From an uncultured Lysobacteraceae bacterium (lineage in GTDB: Bacteria > Pseudomonadota > Gammaproteobacteria > Xanthomonadales > Xanthomonadaceae): 64,000 nt of DNA. Positions 25,984 to 34,371 of the stretch are shown one piece after another. The notes beneath the pieces are model-generated. The model did not search any database. It was not told where the DNA came from and saw only the letters and a list, made by a program, of their open reading frames with translations. Location of the stretch: contig CADECF010000009.1 in the NCBI GenBank assembly GCA_902825775.1, forward strand, positions 115,310-179,309, given 5' to 3'. Made by a program: the position numbers and the translations under genes. How positions within the stretch are numbered: position 1 is the first letter of the stretch; each line of letters opens with the position of its first letter.

Positions 25984-28593
25984 TTACAGCGTGCGCTGCA
26001 CTTCGATGCGCTCGAAGCACTCGATCTGGTCGCCCGGCTGCACGTCGTTGTACTGCTTCACGCCGATGCCGCACTCGGTGCCGTTGCGCACTTCGTCGAC
26101 GTTTTCCTTGAAGCGGCGCAGCGATTCCAGCTCGCCCTCGAAGATCACGGTGTTGTCGCGCAGCACGCGGATCGGCTTGTGGCGCTTGACCACGCCCTCG
26201 ATCACCATGCAGCCGGCGACAGCGCCGAACTTCGAACTGCGGAACACATCGCGCACTTCCGCGGTGCCGATGATCTCTTCGCGGATCTCGACGCCGAGGA
26301 TGCCGGACGCGACCTGCTTCACCTGGTCGATCACGTCGTAAATGATCGAGAAGTAGCGCAGGTCCACGCCGTTGGACTCGATCACCCGGCGCGCCGACGC
26401 ATCGGCGCGGACGTTGAAGCCGATGATCGTGGCCTTCGACGTCACCGCTGAGTTCGCATCGGATTCGGTGATGCCGCCCACGCCGGAGCCGATCACATTG
26501 ATGCGGATCGCATCGGTCGACAACGCGGTGAGCGCTTCGCGCAAGGCCTGCACCGAACCCTGCACGTCGGCCTTGATGATCAGCGGCAGGCTGAGCTGGC
26601 CTTCGGCCTGGCCCATCTGCGCCATGATGTCTTCCATGCGGTTGCCCGGCACGGCGATCAGGCGCGACTCGCGGCGTTTGGCGTCGCGTTGCGAAGCCAC
26701 GTCCTTGGCCAGACGCTCGTCCGCGACGACGACGAAATCGTCGCCGGCATCGGGCACGCCCGACAGACCGAGCACCTGCACCGGAATCGACGGACCCGCG
26801 CTTTGCACCTGCTTGCCGCTCTCGTCGAACAGCGCGCGCACGCGACCGTACTGGATGCCGCACACGAGGTAGTCGCCCTTCTCGAGCTTGCCTTGCTGCA
26901 CCAGCACCGTCGCGACCGGGCCGCGGCCCTTATCGAGCGAGGATTCGATCACCACGCCCGAAGCGCGGCCATCCGGCGCGGCGCTGAGTTCCAGCACTTC
27001 GGCCTGCAACGAGATCGCATCGAGCAGCGCATCGACGCCCTGCCCGGTCTTGGCCGACAACTCCACCATCTGGGTTTCGCCGCCGAAATCTTCGGCGACC
27101 ACTTCCTCGGCGAGCAGTTCGTTCTTGACCCGCAGCGGATCGGCGTCGGACTTGTCGATCTTGTTGATCGCCACGATCAGCGGAACGCCGGCGGCCTTGG
27201 CGTGCTGCACGGCTTCCTTGGTCTGCGGCATCACACCGTCGTCGGCGGCGACGACCAGCACGACGATGTCGGTGAGCTTGGCGCCGCGCGCGCGCATCGA
27301 AGTGAACGCGGCGTGGCCGGGCGTGTCGAGGAAACTGATGACGCCCTTCGGCGTTTCGACGTGATAAGCGCCGATGTGCTGGGTGATGCCGCCGGCTTCG
27401 CCGGACGCGACCTTGGTGCGGCGGATGTAGTCCAGCAGCGAGGTCTTGCCGTGGTCGACGTGGCCCATGATGGTGACCACCGGCGGACGCGGCTGGCGGT
27501 TGCCCTGGGTTTCTTCGACATGGGCGAGCAGTTCGGTCTCGGCATCGCCTTCGTCGGCGCGCACGGCCGTATGGCCGAGTTCTTCGACGACCAATACGGC
27601 GGTGTCGTGGTCGATGGTCTGGGTGATGGTGGCCATCACGCCCATCTTGAACAGCGTCTTGACCACGTCGCCGCCTTTCAGCGCGAGCTTCTGCGCGAGG
27701 TCGGCCACGGTGATCGCATCGCCGATGGCGACTTCGCGCACGATCGGCGCGGTCGGCCGCGAGAAGCCGTGCTGGGCGCTGCCGCCGCTGCGGGCCTGCT
27801 CGACCTGGCGCTTGGCCTTGGGCTTGCCGCGCGCACCGGTGCGGCGCGCGCGCTCGCTGGCGCTCAAATGCAGCTGGCCGGCGAAGCGCGCGGCGTTGTC
27901 GTCGTCTTCGACGCCGGCGACCATGACGTGCGAGCCGCGGGTCTTGTGTTTGTGCGCATTGCGGTCGTCGTTGCGCGGCGCAACGTCGTTGCGCGACGCG
28001 GACTTGCCGTGATGGCTGGAAGGCTTGGCGGCGCGGCCGACTTCTTCTTCGGTGGCGCCTTCGGCGACGGCGGCCGCTGCAGCGGCGGCCGCAGCGGCTT
28101 CGGCGGCGGCGAGCTTGGCCGCTTCTTCTTCCTGCTGGCGCTTGGCGGCGATCTCGTCGGCGCGGCGCTTATCGTCCTCGGCCAGCTTCTGCTGCTCGCT
28201 GAGGTTGCGGCGGCGGGATTCCTCGAGCTTGCGCAGCACTTCATCGCGCTCGTCGCTCTGCGGCACTTCGACTTCGCCGGCTTTGACGTAGGTGCGCTTC
28301 TGGCGCACTTCGACATTGACCGTGGTCTTGGTGCGGCCGGCGGCGACGGTGATTTCCTGCACCTTGCGGCGATTGAGCGTGATCTTGTTCGGCGCGGCCG
28401 CGCTTTCGACAGGCTTTTCGGCCTTGCCGTGGGCGCGCTTGAGGAAGCCGAGCAGCTTGACTTTCTCCATGCTGGTCACGACCTGGTCGGGACCGCTGAA
28501 GCTCATGCCGGCCTCGGCCAGCTGCTCCAACAGTTTCTCGACCGGCGTGTTCACCAGTTCGGCCAGCTTGCGTATCGTGGTTTGCTGCGACAT
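25984..28593 (-). CDS. infB: translation initiation factor IF-2
   Basis: 869 residues. GTPase that places initiator tRNA on the ribosome. An IF2 N-terminal domain occurs at the start ([20 protein letters not shown]) and again before ~90. Next comes a long charged Ala/Glu/Lys/Arg-rich linker with an alanine run near residue 165. The G domain begins near 375 ([29 protein letters not shown]), then domain II and the fMet-binding C-terminal domain. The start is ATG 28593; internal starts giving shorter IF2 forms are possible but not assigned. It lies 175 bases after nusA, with an R6 palindrome in the gap. Confidence 0.96.
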   Translation of the reverse strand: MSQQTTIRKLAELVNTPVEKLLEQLAEAGMSFSGPDQVVTSMEKVKLLGFLKRAHGKAEKPVESAAAPNKITLNRRKVQEITVAAGRTKTTVNVEVRQKRTYVKAGEVEVPQSDERDEVLRKLEESRRRNLSEQQKLAEDDKRRADEIAAKRQQEEEAAKLAAAEAAAAAAAAAAVAEGATEEEVGRAAKPSSHHGKSASRNDVAPRNDDRNAHKHKTRGSHVMVAGVEDDDNAARFAGQLHLSASERARRTGARGKPKAKRQVEQARSGGSAQHGFSRPTAPIVREVAIGDAITVADLAQKLALKGGDVVKTLFKMGVMATITQTIDHDTAVLVVEELGHTAVRADEGDAETELLAHVEETQGNRQPRPPVVTIMGHVDHGKTSLLDYIRRTKVASGEAGGITQHIGAYHVETPKGVISFLDTPGHAAFTSMRARGAKLTDIVVLVVAADDGVMPQTKEAVQHAKAAGVPLIVAINKIDKSDADPLRVKNELLAEEVVAEDFGGETQMVELSAKTGQGVDALLDAISLQAEVLELSAAPDGRASGVVIESSLDKGRGPVATVLVQQGKLEKGDYLVCGIQYGRVRALFDESGKQVQSAGPSIPVQVLGLSGVPDAGDDFVVVADERLAKDVASQRDAKRRESRLIAVPGNRMEDIMAQMGQAEGQLSLPLIIKADVQGSVQALREALTALSTDAIRINVIGSGVGGITESDANSAVTSKATIIGFNVRADASARRVIESNGVDLRYFSIIYDVIDQVKQVASGILGVEIREEIIGTAEVRDVFRSSKFGAVAGCMVIEGVVKRHKPIRVLRDNTVIFEGELESLRRFKENVDEVRNGTECGIGVKQYNDVQPGDQIECFERIEVQRTL

Positions 28594-28670
28594 TCGGTTT
28601 CCGTGTCCTTGGCGCGGGCCGGGGCCGGCGCGTGATGGAACGATTCTAAATCTTTATGGGGCTAGAGCTT

Positions 28671-28756
28671 TTTTCGACACGGATAAAGTCCGATAAGGGC
28701 GGATTAAAGCCGTTTTTCAGTTTTTATCCGCTGTTATCGGACTTTATCCGTGTCTA
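28671..28756. repeat. R6 palindromic element between nusA and infB
   Basis: GACACGGATAAAGTCCGATA at the left pairs with TATCGGACTTTATCCGTGTC at the right. A related but less perfect copy lies at 55917-56017. Confidence 0.9.
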
Positions 28757-28768
28757 AGGCCTTGGCTC

Positions 28769-30274
28769 TCAGCCCTCCTTTTCCAGCCGGGCGATCATGT
28801 CGGCGCGGGCCGCCATGATCAGGGCCGCGGCGCGCTCGGCATCCATGTCTTCGATATCGGTGATCTCGTCGACCGCCAAGTCGGCCAGATCGTCGCGGGT
28901 GCGCACGCCACGCGAGGCCAGCACGTAGGCGGTCGCCTCGTCCATGCCTTCGAGCGTGAGCAGATCTTCGGCGGGCTGGTGTTCGTCCAGCTCTTCCTCG
29001 ACCGCCAGCGCATCGTTGAGCAGCGCGTCGCGGGCGCGGGCGCGGAGTTCCTCGACGATGTCCTCGTCGAAGCCCTCCACCGCCAGCAGCTCGCCGACCG
29101 GCACATAAGCGATTTCTTCGACCGTGCTGAAGCCTTCGGCGACCAGGATGCCGGCGATTTCGTCGTCGACTTCCAACTTCTCGACGAACAGCAAACGCGC
29201 CGAGGCCTGTTCGGCTTCCGACTTGGCGGCGACCTGGTCCTGGGTCATCACATTGAGCTGCCACCCGGTCAGGCGGCTGGCCAGGCGCACGTTCTGGCCG
29301 CCCTTGCCGATCGCCTGCGCCAGGCGGTCTTCCGCCACGGCCAAATCCATCGAATGCTTTTCTTCATCGACGATGATCGACTGCACTTCGGCCGGCGCCA
29401 TCGCGTTGATCACGAACTGCGCGGCGTTGTCGCTCCACAGGATGATGTCCACGCGCTCGCCGTTGAGCTCGTTGGACACCGCCTGCACGCGCGAACCGCG
29501 CATGCCGATGCAGGCGCCGATCGGATCGGTGCGCGCATCGTGGGCCAGCACGGCGATCTTGGCGCGGTCGCCCGGGTCGCGTGCGCAGGCCTTGATCTCG
29601 ACCAGGTCCTGGCCGACTTCGGGCACTTCCAGCTTGAACAGCTCCATCATGAATTCGGGCGCGGCGCGACTGATGAACAATTGCGGGCCGCGCGGTTCGC
29701 TGCGCACGTCGTACAGGTAGCCGCGGACGCGGTCGCCGGCGCGCAACACGTCGCGCGGGATGCCCTTGTCCTTGGGGATGAAGGCCTCGGCGTTGCCGCC
29801 CAGGTCCACGTAAATATTGCCGCGCTCGGCGCGCTTGACGGTGCCGGTGACCAGCTCGCCGACGCGGTCCTTCCAAGCATCGACGACCTGGGCGCGCTCG
29901 GCTTCGCGCACGCGCTGCACGATGACCTGCTTGGCGGCCTGGGCGGCGATGCGGCCGAAATCGGGGTTTTCGATCTGCTCTTCGATGAAGTCGCCGATCT
30001 CGGCGCCGTCGCTTTCGTCGACCGCGTCCATCAGGCGGATCTGGCGGTCCGGCGATTCCATGACCACGTCGTCGGCCACCACTTCCCAGCGGCGGAACGT
30101 CTCGTAGCTGCCGTCCTTCGGATCGATCGCCACGCGCACCGACACGTCCTGGTCGGGATAGCGCTTCTTGGCGGCCGAAGCCAAAGCGGCCTCGATCGCT
30201 TCCAGGATCACTTCCTGCGGCACGCCCTTCTCGTTGGCGACCGCGTCGACGACAAGCAACAATTCCTTACTCAT
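28769..30274 (-). CDS. nusA: transcription termination/antitermination factor NusA
   Basis: 501 residues. N-terminal RNA-polymerase-binding domain (~1-130), S1 domain (~135-200, ERGNIYVDLGGNAEAFIPKD), KH1 and KH2 (GACIGMRGSRVQAVSNELNG; AIGKGGQNVRLASRLTGWQ), then two acidic helix-hairpin-helix repeats (ILVAEGFSTVEEIAYVP; LLTLEGMDEATAYVLASRG) as in gammaproteobacterial NusA. Controls pausing and termination. Start ATG 30274, 48 bases after rimP. Confidence 0.96.
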   Translation of the reverse strand: MSKELLLVVDAVANEKGVPQEVILEAIEAALASAAKKRYPDQDVSVRVAIDPKDGSYETFRRWEVVADDVVMESPDRQIRLMDAVDESDGAEIGDFIEEQIENPDFGRIAAQAAKQVIVQRVREAERAQVVDAWKDRVGELVTGTVKRAERGNIYVDLGGNAEAFIPKDKGIPRDVLRAGDRVRGYLYDVRSEPRGPQLFISRAAPEFMMELFKLEVPEVGQDLVEIKACARDPGDRAKIAVLAHDARTDPIGACIGMRGSRVQAVSNELNGERVDIILWSDNAAQFVINAMAPAEVQSIIVDEEKHSMDLAVAEDRLAQAIGKGGQNVRLASRLTGWQLNVMTQDQVAAKSEAEQASARLLFVEKLEVDDEIAGILVAEGFSTVEEIAYVPVGELLAVEGFDEDIVEELRARARDALLNDALAVEEELDEHQPAEDLLTLEGMDEATAYVLASRGVRTRDDLADLAVDEITDIEDMDAERAAALIMAARADMIARLEKEG

Positions 30275-30322
30275 TTTTCGCTCCGCAATCGACGGCCGGA
30301 GCCGTCGGTTCGATGGTTGATC

Positions 30323-30919
30323 TCAGTTTTTCGCACGCGGCGCTTTCTTGCCGCTGCCATTGGTTTTCTTGGCCTTGCCCGGCCGCGCATCGCGCCCCGA
30401 GGCATCCTTGGCCGGGCCGAAGCCCAGCGCGACCCAATCCGGCATCAGTCGCGCCTTGTCGATGTTGTCGAACGCCACCGCGAACTCGCCGACGCCATCG
30501 ATGGCGAAGACGACCGTGCCGCCCTCCACGCGCAGGATCGTGCCCTGCAGCTTGCGGCGGCCGTCCTGCGGCAGTTTCAGGCCGACTTTGGCCTTCTCGC
30601 CGGCGAAACGCTCGAACTGCGCCGCGGTGAACAGCGGCCGGTCGACGCCCGGCGAAGACACTTCCAGCGTGTATTGGCCGGTGATCGGATCTTCGACGTC
30701 CAGTTGCGCCGACACTTCGCGGCTGACCGCTTCGCAATCCTCGATGGTGACCGCGCGCGGCGCGCCGTCGTCGGAGGTGTCGGTTTCCGGCACGTCGATG
30801 TACAGGCGCAGCGTGGCGCTGCCCGGGGCCGGTAGATATTCGGCGCCCAGCAGTTCCAGCCCCAGCGATGCGATCGTCGGAGTCAGCAGCTTGGCGATGT
30901 CGGTCGCTTTGTCGCTCAT
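30323..30919 (-). CDS. rimP: ribosome maturation factor RimP
   Basis: 198 residues. Acts in 30S subunit assembly. The start is ATG 30919 ([20 protein letters not shown]); a longer in-frame extension would run through a terminator stem and is rejected. Conserved features: [29 protein letters not shown] and [20 protein letters not shown]. The C-terminal ~35 residues are a basic, low-complexity tail ([18 protein letters not shown]), longer than in E. coli RimP. Two terminator stems in the leader suggest that expression depends on read-through from the initiator tRNA promoter. Confidence 0.94.
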   Translation of the reverse strand: MSDKATDIAKLLTPTIASLGLELLGAEYLPAPGSATLRLYIDVPETDTSDDGAPRAVTIEDCEAVSREVSAQLDVEDPITGQYTLEVSSPGVDRPLFTAAQFERFAGEKAKVGLKLPQDGRRKLQGTILRVEGGTVVFAIDGVGEFAVAFDNIDKARLMPDWVALGFGPAKDASGRDARPGKAKKTNGSGKKAPRAKN

Positions 30920-30953
30920 TCGTATTCGGTATGAGTCCGTAGCGTTGCGGATC

Positions 30954-30987
30954 GTAAAAACAAACAAGGGGCCCATTGGGCCCCTTG
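30954..30987 (-). terminator. intrinsic terminator/attenuator in the rimP leader
   Basis: Minus strand: CAAGGGGCCC-AAT-GGGCCCCTTG followed by TTTGTTTTTA, 35 bases before the rimP ATG. It is a near-ideal 10-bp stem with a 3-base loop. Confidence 0.85.
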
Positions 30988-31054
30988 TCCGATACCACTG
31001 GATTTCGGTGCCGAGGCGCATCGCGTGCGCTTCGGCAAAGCCCGACTTTCCGGC

Positions 31055-31080
31055 CAACAAAAAAGCCTCTGAAGAGGCTT
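31055..31080 (-). terminator. intrinsic terminator after tRNA-fMet
   Basis: Minus strand: AAGCCTCT-TC-AGAGGCTTTTTTGTT, about 20 bases beyond the tRNA CCA end. Confidence 0.85.
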
Positions 31081-31099
31081 TCCGCCGGCTACGAAAAGC

Positions 31100-31176
31100 T
31101 GGTAGCGGGGGCAGGATTTGAACCTGCGACCTTCGGGTTATGAGCCCGACGAGCTGCCAGACTGCTCCACCCCGCA
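31100..31176 (-). tRNA. initiator tRNA-fMet (CAT)
   Basis: 77 bases with encoded CCA. The anticodon loop is CTCATAA on a stem ending in three G-C pairs (TCGGG/CCCGA), the initiator hallmark. The acceptor stem TGCGGGG/CCCCGCT leaves bases 1 and 72 (T and T) unpaired, as required for formylation, although E. coli uses C-A there. Position upstream of rimP-nusA-infB matches E. coli metY. Confidence 0.96.
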
Positions 31177-31187
31177 GCAGACCCGGA

Positions 31188-31216
31188 ATTATGGTGATTG
31201 AGGGGAACTATTGCAA
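31188..31216 (-). promoter_or_regulatory. sigma-70-type promoter for tRNA-fMet-rimP-nusA
   Basis: Minus strand -35 TTGCAA (31211-31216), a 17-base spacer, and -10 CATAAT (31188-31193). The predicted start is about 7 bases before the tRNA 5' end. Confidence 0.75.
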
Positions 31217-31254
31217 GCCCACGGCTGAATTCGGGGCCTCGCCGGGCCGGGGCT

Positions 31255-31380
31255 TTCCTTCTCCCTCCGGGAGAAGGTGGCGCGTAGCGCCGGATGAGGG
31301 TGCGGCGCGAGTGCGGTGCATCAATCCCACACCGAACCCTCATCCGCCCTTCGGGCACCTTCTCCCGAAGGGAGAAGGAA
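31255..31380. repeat. R5 palindromic element after nuoN
   Basis: CCTTCTCCCTCCGGGAGAAG and CCTTCTCCCGAAGGGAGAAG are small stems at the two ends; GATGAGGGTGCGG / AACCCTCATCCG pair across. It sits downstream of the nuo operon and may act as its 3' stem. Confidence 0.88.
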
Positions 31381-31389
31381 GAGCGTCAC

Positions 31390-32838
31390 TCAGGCGAACG
31401 CCTGCTGGCACCAGGCCATGATCGGGTTCCAGAACAACCCCAGCGCCAGCAGCGCGAGCGCGTTGACGCCGAACACGATGCCCAGCGGACGATCCGCGCG
31501 CGGGATCGGGCCCTCGCCCACCGGCTCGTCGAAATACATCGCCTTGATCACGCGCAGGTAGTAGAACGCACCGATCACCGCGGTCACGATGCCGACGATC
31601 GCCAACCACATCAGGTCGCCGTTCAAGGCCGCGCGGAGCACAGCGAGTTTGGCCCAGAAACCGAGGAAAGGCGGCACGCCGGCCAGCGATGCCATCACGC
31701 ACAGCACCAACCCGGCCAGCCATGGGCTGCGTGCGTTGAGGCCCTTGAAGTCGTCGATCTTGTCCGCCTCGAAGCCGGCACGCGACAGCACCACGATCGC
31801 GCCGAACGCTGCGGCCGACATGATCGCGTAGCTGATCGCATAGAACATCGCCGCCGCGTAACCCTGCGCGCCTCCGCCGGCCAGGCCCAGGAACAGGAAG
31901 CCCACGTGCGACACAGTGGAGTACGCCAGCATGCGCTTGAGGTTGGTCTGCGCCAGCGCAACCAAGTTACCGATGATCAAAGACAGCGCAGCCAAGCCCG
32001 CGATGAGCAATTGCCAGCGGCCGTCGAGCGGGCCGAAGCCGGATTCGAGCAAGCGATACGCCATGCCGAAGATCGCGAGCTTGGGCGCGGCGCCGATGAA
32101 GATCGTGATCGGCGTGGGTGCGCCGTGGTAGACGTCCGGCAGCCACATATGGAACGGCGCCGCACCGAACTTGAAGGCGATGCCGGCGACCACGAACACC
32201 AGGCCGGTGAGCATCAGGTCGGGGTTGGCCGATATGTCGGCGACCGCGCGGATCTGCGCCAGGTCCAGCGTGCCGGTCGCGCCGTAGATCAGCGACAACC
32301 CGTACAACAGGATGCCCGACGCCAACGAACCGAGCACGAAGTATTTGATCGCAGCTTCCGACGCGACCGGGCTGTCGCGATCGACCGCGACCAGCGCGTA
32401 CGAACTCAGCGCCAGCATTTCCAAACCCAGATAGACCGTGACCAGGCTGCCGGCGGAGACCAGCAGCATCATGCCGGACACCGCGAACAGCATCAGCACC
32501 GGTACTTCGCCCTTGTACAGACCGCGCTCGCGCAGGTAGGACCAGGCGTATACGAGCGACATCGCGCTGACCGCGCAGATGGCGATCTTCATCACGTCCG
32601 CGGCGCCGTCGCGCACGAACATGCCGTTGAGCACCGTGCCCTGCCCGCCCACGCCGGCCACGATCAGGCCGGCGGTGACCAGCAGGATCAGGATCGCTGT
32701 CAGATGCGTGATCACGCGCTTGGACTCATCGACGAACAGATCGAGCATCAGCAGCGCGAACGTGGCGCCGACCAGCGCCAGCTCCGGAATCAGCGGCAAC
32801 AGTTCGGCGGCGGGCGGAATCGGGAGCGTCATCGTCAC
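31390..32838 (-). CDS. nuoN: NADH-quinone oxidoreductase subunit N
   Basis: 482 residues, a multi-spanning antiporter-like proton channel subunit of complex I. Seen: ILLLVTAGLIVAGVGGQGTV, the conserved KYFVLGSLASGILLYGLSLI segment carrying a key membrane lysine, and FKFGAAPFHMWLPDVYHGAP. Start GTG 32838, overlapping the nuoM stop as GTGA; an ATG six bases later is an alternative. It is the last gene of the operon. Confidence 0.95.
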   Translation of the reverse strand: MTMTLPIPPAAELLPLIPELALVGATFALLMLDLFVDESKRVITHLTAILILLVTAGLIVAGVGGQGTVLNGMFVRDGAADVMKIAICAVSAMSLVYAWSYLRERGLYKGEVPVLMLFAVSGMMLLVSAGSLVTVYLGLEMLALSSYALVAVDRDSPVASEAAIKYFVLGSLASGILLYGLSLIYGATGTLDLAQIRAVADISANPDLMLTGLVFVVAGIAFKFGAAPFHMWLPDVYHGAPTPITIFIGAAPKLAIFGMAYRLLESGFGPLDGRWQLLIAGLAALSLIIGNLVALAQTNLKRMLAYSTVSHVGFLFLGLAGGGAQGYAAAMFYAISYAIMSAAAFGAIVVLSRAGFEADKIDDFKGLNARSPWLAGLVLCVMASLAGVPPFLGFWAKLAVLRAALNGDLMWLAIVGIVTAVIGAFYYLRVIKAMYFDEPVGEGPIPRADRPLGIVFGVNALALLALGLFWNPIMAWCQQAFA

Positions 32839-34355
32839 AGTCCGGTGAGTTTGGTGGCCGCCAGCTGCGCCGCCAGTTGCGCGATCGAAGGCTCCATCAG
32901 ATCGGTCAGCGGCTTAGGCCACAGGCCGATCAGCAGCACGCCGACGGCGTAGGTGCCCAGCACCAGCGCTTCGCGCGGATTGAGGTCTTCGAGTTCTGCC
33001 ACGTGCGAGTTGCCGATCTCGCCGTAGACCACGCGCTTGATCAGCCACAGCGTGTAGGCCGCGCCGGTGATCAAAGTGGTGGCCGCCGCGAACGCGATCA
33101 GCGGATGCTTCTGGAAGCTGGCCAAGATCACCATGAACTCGCCGACGAAGCCCGAAGTGCCCGGCAGGCCCGAATTGGCCATGCCGAACAAGACGAACAA
33201 CGCCGCGAACCACGGCATCACATTCGCTACGCCGCCGTAATCCTTGATCATGCGGCTGTGCATGCGGTCGTAGAGCACGCCGACGCACGAGAACATCGCA
33301 GCCGAAATGAAGCCGTGCGAAATCATCTGCACCATCGCGCCCTGCAGGCCCAGGCGAGCGCCGTCGACATTGGCGTAATCGCGCACGAGGCTGAAGGCGA
33401 TGAAGGTGCCCAGCGTTACGAAGCCCATGTGCGAGATCGACGAATAAGCGATCAGCTTCTTCATGTCGTCCTGCACCAGTGCGACCAGGCCGACGTAGAC
33501 CACCGCGATCAGCGATAGCGCGATCACCAGCCAGGCCCACTCCTGCCCCGCATCGGGCACGATCGGCAGGCTGAAGCGCAGGAAACCGTATCCGCCGATC
33601 TTCAGCATGATCGCGGCCAGGATCACCGAGCCGCCGGTCGGCGCCTCGACGTGCGCATCCGGCAACCAGGTGTGCACCGGGAACATCGGCACCTTGACCG
33701 CGAACGCGATCAGGAAGGCGAAGAACAGCCAAGTCTGTTCGGCGGCGGACAACTGCAACTGATACAGGTCGGCCAACTGCCAGCTGCCGCCTTTCAGATA
33801 CATGTAAATCAGCCCGACCAGCATGAACACCGAGCCGAGGAAGGTATACAGAAAGAACTTGATCGACGCGTACACGCGCCGCGGGCCGCCCCAGACGCCG
33901 ATGATGATGAACATCGGGATCAGCATGCCTTCGAAGAACACGTAGAACAGCATCGAATCCAGCGCGCTGAACACGCCGATCATCAGCCCTTCGAGGAACA
34001 GGAACGCGGCGTAGTACTGGCTGACGCGCTTGTCGATCGAGCCCCATGCGCCGATCAGCACCAGTGCGGTGACGAGCGTGGTCAGGCCGATCAAGGCGAC
34101 GGAGATGCCGTCGGCGCCGAGGTGGTACTGGATGTCGTAGGCCGGGATCCAGGCCTTCTGCTCCAGGAACTGCATGCCGGCATCGGCGTAATCGAAGCCG
34201 GTGAACAGCGGCACGCTCAGCGCCAGGCTCGCCAGCGCGACGGCCAGCGCCAGCCAGCGCGCTGCGCTCGGACGATTGTTGCCGAGCGCGAGCACGGCGG
34301 CGCCGCCGAGGATCGGCAGCCAGATCAACGCACTTAACAAGGGCCAGTGGCTCAC
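32835..34355 (-). CDS. nuoM: NADH-quinone oxidoreductase subunit M
   Basis: 506 residues, antiporter-like membrane subunit. Conserved stretches: FYVFFEGMLIPMFIIIGVWG (Glu used in proton transfer), KVPMFPVHTWLPDAHVEAPT and LIAYSSISHMGFVTLG. Start GTG 34355, 16 bases after nuoL; the 3' end overlaps nuoN by four bases. Confidence 0.96.
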   Translation of the reverse strand: MSHWPLLSALIWLPILGGAAVLALGNNRPSAARWLALAVALASLALSVPLFTGFDYADAGMQFLEQKAWIPAYDIQYHLGADGISVALIGLTTLVTALVLIGAWGSIDKRVSQYYAAFLFLEGLMIGVFSALDSMLFYVFFEGMLIPMFIIIGVWGGPRRVYASIKFFLYTFLGSVFMLVGLIYMYLKGGSWQLADLYQLQLSAAEQTWLFFAFLIAFAVKVPMFPVHTWLPDAHVEAPTGGSVILAAIMLKIGGYGFLRFSLPIVPDAGQEWAWLVIALSLIAVVYVGLVALVQDDMKKLIAYSSISHMGFVTLGTFIAFSLVRDYANVDGARLGLQGAMVQMISHGFISAAMFSCVGVLYDRMHSRMIKDYGGVANVMPWFAALFVLFGMANSGLPGTSGFVGEFMVILASFQKHPLIAFAAATTLITGAAYTLWLIKRVVYGEIGNSHVAELEDLNPREALVLGTYAVGVLLIGLWPKPLTDLMEPSIAQLAAQLAATKLTGL

Positions 34356-34371
34356 GTCGCGGGTCCTTGGG

